Below, in pieces: positions 32,038 through 39,495 of a stretch of DNA of 64,000 nt. The DNA lies in assembly GCA_038247245.1 (NCBI GenBank), contig JBBRVE010000004.1, positions 24,679 to 88,678 of the forward strand. The letters run 5' to 3'. The DNA is from JAPWJZ01 sp038247245 (lineage in GTDB: Bacteria > Pseudomonadota > Alphaproteobacteria > Micavibrionales > UBA2020). Below the pieces are notes generated by a model, which did no database searches, was not told the origin of the DNA, and saw only the letters and a list, made by a program, of their open reading frames with translations. Both the position numbers and the translations under genes were made by a program. Within the stretch, counting starts at the first letter, position 1. Each line of letters begins with the position of its first letter.

Positions 32038-33933
32038 ATGGATTTTAAGGCGTTTATCCGGCGGTTTCAGGTTGAGTATGTTTATAACGTATTAAAGGAA
32101 GCGTTTATCCGTTTCCCCCTGTCGGTCATTTGCGCGAGCGGCGCGACCGTTACCTCGATCCTCGATACCCATGATGTTTCATGGCTGACGGATGACACGA
32201 TTTACCGGCTGATGACGTTTTTCGCCAACGGCCTTGCGCTGTTCACGGCGGCGGGGCTGTATGCGGAAAGCGTGAACCTTGAGAAGACGCGCAAATGGGC
32301 GCTGATGGCGGTTGGTGCGGGCGTGGCGGCGGCGTTTGCGTTTATCCCCGACCATTTTACATCTGCACAATTGTTTTTCGGCTTTGCGGTTGGGCTGACG
32401 ATGCTGTTCGCGCCCTATATCGGGCGCAAGGCGCTGGAGGAAAGCGTCTGGCAGTTCAATTACCTGAACGGCGTCGGCCTCGCGATTGCGGGCATTTCGA
32501 CCTTTGTGCTGTGCGCCGGTTTGTCGGCCATTCTGGGGTCGATGAATTACCTGTTCCCGATCCTTGATATTCCCGGCCGCATCTATGGCGATATCTGGAT
32601 TTTCGGTGCGTTTTTCTTTGGCCCTGTCGCGTTCATGTACCAGATCCCGCGCCAGTTCGATTTTCTGGCGATGGATTGCGAGATGCCGAAGGGGATTTCG
32701 TTTATCGCCAATTTTCTTGTCGTGCCGCTGGTACTGATTTACACCTTCATCCTGTACGTCTATTCGGCGAAGATCGTCGCGCTGTGGGAATTACCCAAGG
32801 GCAACCTTGCCTATCTGGTGACGGGTTTCGGCGCGGCGGGGGTGGCGGCACGGCTGGCCGTTTTCCCGATGCGGCATACCGGCACGATATTGCTGCAGCA
32901 GTTTTATAAATATTTCCCGTACCTGCTGCTGATCCCCCTCGCCCTTTTGGCGCTCGGCATCTATACGCGCATCAGCCAGTACGGCGTGACGGAAGAACGT
33001 TATGCGATTGCGCTCGCGTTTGTGTGGCTGGCGGGGCTGACCGCATGGCAGATCTTGCGCCCGCGCGCGCAGCATATCAAACAAGTGCCGATGGCGCTGG
33101 CGGCGTTGCTGTTCATGGCATCCTTCGGCCCGTGGAGCGCGGTGCCGGTATCGGAAAACAGCCAGCTGGCGCGCCTCGAAGGCATGCTGCTGAAGACAGG
33201 CGTGAAAAACCCCGCTGGCGGCTATGCCAAAATCACGGATGAAGTGCCGTTCGAGACGCGCAAGGAAATCAGCTCCATCCTCGATTATTTTTATGAAGAC
33301 CAGAAGTCCGGAAAAATTGCACATATCGAAGCGCCGTTCATCGCGGCGATAAAGGTAAAGTACAAGGATTACGACTGGGATGACCCCCAACATTGCGGCA
33401 GTCGCGGCTTCACGCGCTGCTGGAGCTATTACGGGCGCGGCGAAAAACTGATGCAGGCGATGGGGTTGCGTTACGTCAACCGTTACGACACCGAGGGCAC
33501 GAATGACGATTTCACGGTGCGCGCCAACACGCTCGACTGGAACATCGACACGCTGACACGGGTTGCGCCTTACGATTACATCGTGCGTTTCTGGGCGTAT
33601 TCGTATAACCAGACCGACTGGACGACCGAGCGAATCTTCCGCGAGGGCGGCAAAGATATACTGGCCGTCAAATTCAACATGACGGTGGCGGGTGTATTCA
33701 CGGTGTCGACGCGCGATGGCCGCGCCGTATCGTTTGACCTGATGCCCGTGCTGTCTGGATTATATGCGGAGAAAAAAAGTGACGTGCAGGAGAACGAGGC
33801 GGGCCGCATGATGCTGACCGGGGAATCACAAGGCCTGCGCGTCGCCCTGCGCATGGGCGAACTGCGCGGCAAGGTAGTTGCGGGTAAACTGAATTTCGAA
33901 GGCGCGCAGATTACGGTGCTGTTGTCGCCGTAA
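32038..33933 (+). CDS. DUF4153-type polytopic membrane protein, paralogue
   Basis: This 631-aa paralogue of the preceding gene has the same layout: FIRFPLSVICASGATVTSIL at the first helix, about ten membrane segments to residue ~365, then a soluble domain with GFTRCWSYYGRGEKLMQAMG. Sequence features shared with its neighbour (VVPLVLIYTFILYVYSAKIV versus VLPLMILLIATYYLYALKV) indicate a tandem duplication. The 116-nt spacer has no clear terminator. The function is unknown. Confidence 0.72.
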   Translation: MDFKAFIRRFQVEYVYNVLKEAFIRFPLSVICASGATVTSILDTHDVSWLTDDTIYRLMTFFANGLALFTAAGLYAESVNLEKTRKWALMAVGAGVAAAFAFIPDHFTSAQLFFGFAVGLTMLFAPYIGRKALEESVWQFNYLNGVGLAIAGISTFVLCAGLSAILGSMNYLFPILDIPGRIYGDIWIFGAFFFGPVAFMYQIPRQFDFLAMDCEMPKGISFIANFLVVPLVLIYTFILYVYSAKIVALWELPKGNLAYLVTGFGAAGVAARLAVFPMRHTGTILLQQFYKYFPYLLLIPLALLALGIYTRISQYGVTEERYAIALAFVWLAGLTAWQILRPRAQHIKQVPMALAALLFMASFGPWSAVPVSENSQLARLEGMLLKTGVKNPAGGYAKITDEVPFETRKEISSILDYFYEDQKSGKIAHIEAPFIAAIKVKYKDYDWDDPQHCGSRGFTRCWSYYGRGEKLMQAMGLRYVNRYDTEGTNDDFTVRANTLDWNIDTLTRVAPYDYIVRFWAYSYNQTDWTTERIFREGGKDILAVKFNMTVAGVFTVSTRDGRAVSFDLMPVLSGLYAEKKSDVQENEAGRMMLTGESQGLRVALRMGELRGKVVAGKLNFEGAQITVLLSP

Positions 33934-34007
33934 TGACGCTATTCTTTGCTGGTTTCAGGTATCAAGACACCGCAAACCCTTAATAACCCGCTATCGCAAA
34001 TACCCGC

Positions 34008-34036
34008 TTGACATATACTCTTAACGCAGATATGTT
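34008..34036 (+). promoter_or_regulatory. Sigma70-type promoter for the PLP/HEXXH gene pair
   Basis: TTGACA (34008-34013) and TATGTT (34031-34036) are separated by 17 nt. Transcription would start near 34043, giving a ~45-nt leader before the ATG at 34088. Confidence 0.6.
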
Positions 34037-34087
34037 ATGCTCTTATTGAGAATATATTACAATCTCATCGAGCATAAGAGGGTGTCC

Positions 34088-35200
34088 ATGCAATCCGCCG
34101 TTAAAATCAAGCAATCCCCCGTTTTAACCCCGCATGAACGCCTGAATGCGCTGCTGGAAGGCGCAGGGGTCAGCAAGACGGTCTATAGCTATGTGATGCC
34201 GGAGACCGAAAGCACGCTGGACGCGCTGCTGGATGCCGACCGGGATGCGCTGCGCGGCATGTACCGCGAGGCCTGGACGCAAAAACAGGATGCGATGCAC
34301 GAGGAATTTTTTGCGGTGTGGAAGCAATGGTCCTCGCCCATCTTGCGCTTTAACGCGTTTGAATTTCCGTGGGTCTATACCACCGGCGGCGCGAGCGAGG
34401 CATTGCGCGAGGCTGTCTATGCTTATGGGCATGATGCGCGCATGCAGGGCTTCACGCCCACCATCCATGTGTTCGCGGGCGATTACGAAGGGTTTTCGGC
34501 CTATGCACAGGCGGCGGGCATTGCCGTGGTCGCGCATAACCGCCGCGACTGGCAGACCGCGATTGAAAAGGTCGGCCCGCGCGACCAGTTTTACCTGAGC
34601 CAGCCCGCCGCGATTGACGGTAACGTCTGGGGCGATTTCGATGCCTTTGTGAACACCCTGTATAAACATCGCCCGACGGCGGCGGTGATGCTGGACCTGA
34701 CCTATGTCGGCTGCGTCGCACGAGGATTTACCGTCGAGGCCTTTGCGCCCAATATCCGTGCCATTTTCTTTTCGCTCAGCAAGCCGATGGGCGTGTATTA
34801 CCACCGCGTGGGCGGGATGCTGTCGCGCAGCTCCTATCCCGGGTTGTTCGGCAATAAATGGTTCAAGAATTTGCTGTCGCTGAAACTGGGCACGGCATTG
34901 ATGCAGAAATACGGCGTGCATGAACTGCCGCGCAAATACGCCACCATCGGCCAGACGCCCGCGATTGCCAAGGCGCGGGCGGTGCTGGGGCTGGACCTCA
35001 CCCCTGCCGATGTGTTTTTGCTGGCGAGCGCGCCCTATGCCGACAAGAACGACGAACTGGCGCAATATCTGGTACGCGGCGGCGCGGGCGATGAAAAACT
35101 CCGCCTGTGCCTGACGCCCATCATCGCATCCATCGTGAACCCCGACATCGATTCAACCGTGCGGGCGCGTGCACATGAGGGTGCGGGAGGCCGCACATGA
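34088..35200 (+). CDS. PLP-dependent (fold type I) aminotransferase-like protein
   Basis: From the ATG at 34088 (GAGGG about 6 nt upstream) this 370-aa protein shows fold-type I PLP features. TTGGASEALREAVYAY provides the phosphate-binding Gly/Ser loop, D203 (VMLDLTYVG) would contact the pyridine nitrogen, and K232 (SLSKPMGVYYHRVGG) is the probable Schiff-base lysine 29 residues later. I do not recognise a specific family or substrate. The gene overlaps the following HEXXH-protein gene by ATGA, so the two products are probably made together and act in one process. Confidence 0.72.
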   Translation: MQSAVKIKQSPVLTPHERLNALLEGAGVSKTVYSYVMPETESTLDALLDADRDALRGMYREAWTQKQDAMHEEFFAVWKQWSSPILRFNAFEFPWVYTTGGASEALREAVYAYGHDARMQGFTPTIHVFAGDYEGFSAYAQAAGIAVVAHNRRDWQTAIEKVGPRDQFYLSQPAAIDGNVWGDFDAFVNTLYKHRPTAAVMLDLTYVGCVARGFTVEAFAPNIRAIFFSLSKPMGVYYHRVGGMLSRSSYPGLFGNKWFKNLLSLKLGTALMQKYGVHELPRKYATIGQTPAIAKARAVLGLDLTPADVFLLASAPYADKNDELAQYLVRGGAGDEKLRLCLTPIIASIVNPDIDSTVRARAHEGAGGRT

Positions 35201-36006
35201 AAAACATCGAACTGGTTTTCGACAAGAACGATATCCACGACCATATACGCAGCCTGTGGAAGACGCCGGAATTCAAGCATTCGCATGCCTCCGGCGGGCT
35301 GGTGAGCCAGATCATCGACCGTTACGCGAACCTACCGCGTTTTTTCTATGACATGAGCGACGACCGGCTGGAGCGCGCGCATTTTTCCGTCTGGTGGTCG
35401 GGCGTTGCGTACCGCAGTTATCATCAGGACACTTGCAGCGATTTATATCTGCTGCATGAATTCGCGCATGGCGCGGATATGGTGCATATCGCGGGCGCGC
35501 ATTCGGAAGGCTTCCGGCGCAAGATGCAGGACAACGAATTCATGGCCAGCACGCTGACCGAAATCGTCGCCTATTTTGATATGCCGAGCTTGCGCCCGCG
35601 CACCTTTAACGGCGCGATCTTCGCCGACCGTTTCATGAATGATCCCGCTTTGCAGGCGATGTGGCGCGATGACCCGAACCGGCTGGTGCAGGAGCTTTAT
35701 TTCCGCCGCCGCAACGCGATGTTCTATCCCGACCGCAATGACCCCATCGAAATGTGGCTGCACGGATTTACGACGCAGAACGACAAGTGGTTCCGCATCT
35801 GGGGATTGCGCTATGACGCGGTAGAGGTGGCGATGGAGAAATTCTCGCGCCGTGCCTTTGCGGGTGACCGCCGCGGCGCGCTGCTCGACCACATGGAATG
35901 GCTCGATAAGCACAGCGTGAACGGCATTCCCTTCCGCACCGAAGCGGAAAAATTCGCCGATATCTATTGGGAAAAGCGCGATATGGCGACGGTGATGGCG
36001 GCTTAA
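35197..36006 (+). CDS. HEXXH-motif protein, putative metallohydrolase, coupled to the PLP gene
   Basis: The 269-aa protein contains LLHEFAHGADM, a HEXXH zinc-binding motif at residues 87-91, preceded by a Tyr/Asp-rich segment (YRSYHQDTCSDLYL). A candidate third ligand Glu lies further on in ASTLTEIVAYF. No signal peptide or membrane segment is seen. The rest (ELYFRRRNAMFYPDRND, MWLHGFTTQNDKWFRIWGLR) is aromatic-rich and unlike any family I know. It overlaps the PLP enzyme gene. Peptidase or modifying-hydrolase activity is inferred from the motif only. Confidence 0.6.
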   Translation: MKNIELVFDKNDIHDHIRSLWKTPEFKHSHASGGLVSQIIDRYANLPRFFYDMSDDRLERAHFSVWWSGVAYRSYHQDTCSDLYLLHEFAHGADMVHIAGAHSEGFRRKMQDNEFMASTLTEIVAYFDMPSLRPRTFNGAIFADRFMNDPALQAMWRDDPNRLVQELYFRRRNAMFYPDRNDPIEMWLHGFTTQNDKWFRIWGLRYDAVEVAMEKFSRRAFAGDRRGALLDHMEWLDKHSVNGIPFRTEAEKFADIYWEKRDMATVMAA

Positions 36007-36008
36007 AA

Positions 36009-36458
36009 TTAAACCGTCGGTGCCTTCGCAGGCTTCACGCGCACGAAAGTCTGGAAACCTTCCTTCAATGCTTCACGTTTCGCTTCGCCCATTTCAACCA
36101 GCACCTGCGCCAGCTTTTCAGGGCCGAGGTCGGCGATGACGCCGCGGTTGTCAACGAGATGCAGGCGGTCGCGGCCATTTCCGCGCAGGTCGCGCGCGCC
36201 AACCAGCGCATTCGTGATGTCTTCGACGGTAAGCGACGGCATAGAGAATTCGCGGGGCAGCGGCTCCATCTTTTCCAGCATCGCGCCGAGGGTGCCGGGT
36301 TTTGCTTTCGGCGTTTTGCGCGGCTCGCGCTTGTTCGCCAGAATGTCATCGACGCTTTCATCCACGCCCGCGAATTTCGCGAACACATCCACCAGCGTGC
36401 CCTGTACCTGCACTGTGATACCGGCCAGTTTGTATTTGTCGCCTCTGATCTCGCGCAT
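36009..36458 (-). CDS. Hypothetical cytoplasmic protein, 149 aa
   Basis: The start at 36458 (MREIRGDKYKLAGITVQVQG) is supported by AGGAG 8 nt upstream; a longer frame to 36527 lacks this. The sequence has a beta-rich N-terminus and a helical C-terminus (LGPEKLAQVLVEMGEAKREALKEGF). I recognise no family. It is convergent with the HEXXH-protein gene, with only 2 nt between stops. Confidence 0.6.
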   Translation of the reverse strand: MREIRGDKYKLAGITVQVQGTLVDVFAKFAGVDESVDDILANKREPRKTPKAKPGTLGAMLEKMEPLPREFSMPSLTVEDITNALVGARDLRGNGRDRLHLVDNRGVIADLGPEKLAQVLVEMGEAKREALKEGFQTFVRVKPAKAPTV

Positions 36459-36687
36459 GGATGTCTCCTGAAAAAACGCAGTTCTATATAGAAGGGGAAG
36501 GACTCGCCGTTTGTGATCGGCGGTCATGAGGCGAGATTACGCCAGCATTTCCGTAACGTCAAGAAAAGCCATCATCCACTAACTTATTGAATAATATAAA
36601 TTATTTTTACCATGCCCCGTCTTCACCGCCTCTTAATGTGCATTATGTATAATATGCTCAAGGGAATCTCAGGGGAGTTTCGGGGCC

Positions 36688-37083
36688 ATGAAAGCTTTCA
36701 TGGACGGGTTCGTATCCGCCGCATTCAATTCAAAGGTCGCATATGATTTGCGCGCGCAAGCGTTGACGGTCGATATGCTGCAGGCCTTTTACCGCCGCGA
36801 GCATGCAACGGTTTCACATCTTGCATCGCAAGGCGCGCGCTTCACGCCCGAGATGCTGCAGGTCGCCATCGGATTCCGCGACCAGCATCTGACGCGCGCA
36901 TGTCTTGAGGGAAATGTTTTGCCGAACGAAGCGATGGTAAAATTCGCAATCGACTGTCGCGACACGCCGCTGGCAGAAATGCTGATGCAAAAAATTCCAG
37001 CGCATGTGCAGGACCTGAAACGCTATGCGCAGAAACGCAGCGAAGATCTCGCGCCTGTCATGCTCGACGAACACATCATCTGA
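36688..37083 (+). CDS. Hypothetical helical protein, 131 aa
   Basis: It starts MKAFMDGFVSAAFNSKVAYD and is composed of short helical pairs (ATVSHLASQGARFTPEMLQVAI, DTPLAEMLMQKIP) like degenerate ankyrin repeats. CAGGGGAG lies about 12 nt upstream. It stands alone between the hypothetical 149-aa gene and phoH. There is no signal peptide and no known function. The ankyrin reading is weak. Confidence 0.55.
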   Translation: MKAFMDGFVSAAFNSKVAYDLRAQALTVDMLQAFYRREHATVSHLASQGARFTPEMLQVAIGFRDQHLTRACLEGNVLPNEAMVKFAIDCRDTPLAEMLMQKIPAHVQDLKRYAQKRSEDLAPVMLDEHII

Positions 37084-37380
37084 AATTTTTCTACGTTATC
37101 TTATATAGTCACGTGCGCGTTAAGTTGGCGCATGTGTTTTGTTTTCCGAAAATGTTTTTTACAACATGTTGTGGAGAAAATTTCCGCACCGCGCAAAATC
37201 TTGATGACAGGCGAATCACTTTGGCGTATATTTCAATTAAGGCTTTGTTAAGGTTTTTTCAGGGAGAACCGATTACTTGGACCTCATTCGACTCAATGTC
37301 TTCCCACCCAGGCGCGGCACCGAAATTCTGCCGCAACTGATTATCGCAACGGCCCGCACGCGCATCGTCAAATCGACAGC

Positions 37381-37404
37381 AACCTCCCCTTGGGAGGTTT
37401 TTTT
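37381..37404 (+). terminator. Intrinsic terminator upstream of phoH
   Basis: AACCTCCC (37381-37388) pairs with GGGAGGTT (37392-37399) around a CTT loop, followed by five T. It lies 94 nt before phoH. The 415-nt stretch 37084-37497 has no convincing gene; this hairpin suggests either a short untranslated RNA ending here or a phoH leader with attenuation. Confidence 0.8.
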
Positions 37405-37497
37405 GCGCCCGGAACATGCCGAGAAGTTTTCCATCCACTACCGGCCGAAAAAGAAAACTTCAAAAAAGAATACTGAACCACAGGGGAGAAAATAATC

Positions 37498-38268
37498 ATG
37501 GGGAAGAAATCCAAAGTTTCGAGCTACAGCGCGAACCGCAGCCCGTCCATCGAACGCGTGCATCAGCTGTTCGGTGGTCATTGGGACCCGTTGGATGGCA
37601 AGGGCCAGGCTTTCGTCGGCCCCAGCTCCAGCCACGGCACGCAAGGCTATGTGAAGGAAGTGAAACCCCGCAGCGACGGCCAGAAAAAACTGATGGAGGC
37701 GATCGACAAGCATAACCTTGTCTTCGCGATCGGCCCCGCCGGCACGGGCAAAACCTATCTTGCGGTCACAGCGGCGGTGGAAGCGTTCCTCGACGGCAAG
37801 GTCGAGCGCATTATATTGTCGCGCCCTGCGGTTGAAGCGGGCGAGAAGATCGGCTTCCTGCCGGGCGACCTGCAGGACAAAATGGCGCCGTATCTGCGCC
37901 CGCTCTATGACGCTTTGCAGGACCGCATGGGGCTGAAACGCCTCAAGCAGTGCATCGATTCAGGCGAGATCGAGATTGCGCCCATCGGTTACATGCGCGG
38001 CCGTACCCTCAACAAGGCCTTCGTCGTGATCGACGAGGCGCAGAACTGCACCTATGCGCAGATCAAGATGATCGTGTCCCGCCTCGGCTGGGGCTCGACC
38101 ATGGTGATCACAGGCGACCCCGACCAGTCGGATCTGCTGGACGGCATTTCCGGCCTGCGCGACATGTCGAAAAAGCTCTCATCTGTCGATGGCATCGGCG
38201 TCGAATACCTGACGCAAACCGACATCGTGCGCCACCCGCTGGTGGCCAAGATGCTGGAAGTGATCTGA
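37498..38268 (+). CDS. phoH: PhoH-family ATPase
   Basis: The 256-aa protein is a PhoH P-loop ATPase: Walker A GPAGTGKTYLAV (about residues 80-90), the VERIILSRPAVEAGEKIGFLPG motif, Walker B VVIDEAQNC and MVITGDPDQSDL. PhoH proteins are linked to RNA metabolism, and YbeZ-type members work with the endoribonuclease YbeY. YbeY is not in the window. It has a 60-residue variable N-terminus and no N-terminal KH or PIN domain. A strong terminator follows. Confidence 0.92.
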   Translation: MGKKSKVSSYSANRSPSIERVHQLFGGHWDPLDGKGQAFVGPSSSHGTQGYVKEVKPRSDGQKKLMEAIDKHNLVFAIGPAGTGKTYLAVTAAVEAFLDGKVERIILSRPAVEAGEKIGFLPGDLQDKMAPYLRPLYDALQDRMGLKRLKQCIDSGEIEIAPIGYMRGRTLNKAFVVIDEAQNCTYAQIKMIVSRLGWGSTMVITGDPDQSDLLDGISGLRDMSKKLSSVDGIGVEYLTQTDIVRHPLVAKMLEVI

Positions 38269-38328
38269 GCTTAAGTTTCTACACACCTGACGTACCAGCC
38301 TTTCTATCTATGGCTCCTATCCTTGCAA

Positions 38329-38363
38329 AGCCCGGCTTCACCCTGAAGCCGGGCTCTTTTTTT
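38329..38363 (+). terminator. Intrinsic terminator after phoH
   Basis: AGCCCGGCTTCA (38329-38340) pairs perfectly with TGAAGCCGGGCT (38344-38355) around CCC, followed by seven T. Confidence 0.92.
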
Positions 38364-38392
38364 GCACCGCAAGGTATGGGATAGTGGATGCC

Positions 38393-39169
38393 ATGAGCCA
38401 GAGAACATTCACACCGCGCGGCGGCAATGCGCTTGCCTATAACCAGACCAAGGGAAAATCGAAAACCTTGCCGGGTGTCATGTTCATGGGCGGTTTCCGC
38501 TCCGACATGACGGGTACCAAGGCGACGTATCTTGAACAAAACTGCATCCGCCGCCACCAGTCCTTTTTGCGGTTCGATTATTCGGCGCATGGCGCATCAG
38601 GCGGCATTTTCACCGAACAGACCATCAGCAGCTGGTTGCGCGACAGCGAAGCGGTGTTCGATAAATTGACCGAAGGCGACCAGATCGTCGTCGGGTCATC
38701 CATGGGCGGCTGGCTTGCGTTATTGCTGGCACTGAACAAGCCGGAGCGCATCAAGGGCCTTATCCTGCTGGCCCCGGCCCCCGATTTTTCCGAAGACATT
38801 TATAACAACGAATTCGGCGAGGAAGAACGCCGCCATCTGGACCAGAAGGGCATGATTTACCGTGCCAGCAGTTACGGCGACCCCTATCCGCTGACGAAGC
38901 AGCTTTTCGAAGACGGCAAGAAAAACCTGCTGCTGACCGGCCGCATCGTGCTGCCCATGGCCGTACGCATCATCCACGGCAAAAAAGACGCCGATGTGCC
39001 ATGGGAAAAAAGCGTCACGTTGATGGATAAATTACGGTCACCCGATTACAAGGCGATCTGGGTCAATGACGGCGACCATCGTCTATCGCGCGATTCCGAC
39101 CTGAAGCTGATCGATGAGACGGTGGCGGAACTGTCCCAGATGAAACGTCTGGAAGCTGCGCAAACCTGA
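38393..39169 (+). CDS. Alpha/beta-hydrolase
   Basis: This is a ~258-aa alpha/beta hydrolase with nucleophile elbow GSSMGGW (about residue 100), the acid in IHGKKDADVPW and the catalytic His in NDGDHRLSR. The N-terminus carries FMGGFRSDMTGTKA, an oxyanion region resembling ABHD10-type thioesterases. The substrate is unknown. The ATG at 38393 is used; a GTG nine bases upstream is also in frame. It is convergent with the 106-aa gene of the dot operon, with 3 nt between stops. Confidence 0.82.
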   Translation: MSQRTFTPRGGNALAYNQTKGKSKTLPGVMFMGGFRSDMTGTKATYLEQNCIRRHQSFLRFDYSAHGASGGIFTEQTISSWLRDSEAVFDKLTEGDQIVVGSSMGGWLALLLALNKPERIKGLILLAPAPDFSEDIYNNEFGEEERRHLDQKGMIYRASSYGDPYPLTKQLFEDGKKNLLLTGRIVLPMAVRIIHGKKDADVPWEKSVTLMDKLRSPDYKAIWVNDGDHRLSRDSDLKLIDETVAELSQMKRLEAAQT

Positions 39170-39172
39170 CGA

Positions 39173-39493
39173 TCAATGGCGCGACTTGTACCCGCCCGCC
39201 TTGCCGCCCTGCAAAACGAAAATCAGGCGGTAAATCAGGTAAAAGGTCAGGGCCGGAGCAAAGAACACCACACAACCGGGCAGCGCCTCTATCTTGCCGC
39301 CCATAGGGCCCATTTTCAGCATCAGGCTGTGAAAATCATTGTAGAGGCCGGGCGCGATTTTCTTGAACCATTCCGTGGTTGTCTGCAGCTTGATCATGTT
39401 TTTGACGAACCAGAAATAACACAGGTCGTAAATGAACATGACAAAGGACGGTATCATCAGGATTTTGCCGGCTGCCTGAAAAAATTCCATCAT
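39173..39493 (-). CDS. Small two-helix membrane protein at the end of the dotL operon
   Basis: The 106-aa protein has hydrophobic helices near residues 10-30 (ILMIPSFVMFIYDLCYFWFV) and 72-92 (GCVVFFAPALTFYLIYRLIF), separated by a polar loop, and a basic tail. The start is 2 nt after the dotL stop, so it is probably translated with DotL. I recognise no family. Position suggests an accessory subunit of the type IV coupling complex. Confidence 0.65.
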   Translation of the reverse strand: MMEFFQAAGKILMIPSFVMFIYDLCYFWFVKNMIKLQTTTEWFKKIAPGLYNDFHSLMLKMGPMGGKIEALPGCVVFFAPALTFYLIYRLIFVLQGGKAGGYKSRH

Positions 39494-39495
39494 GA

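Noticed and set aside
37277..37495. 72-codon TTG-start frame before phoH
   Set aside because: It reads through the intrinsic terminator hairpin and has no ribosome site or domain; treated as leader.
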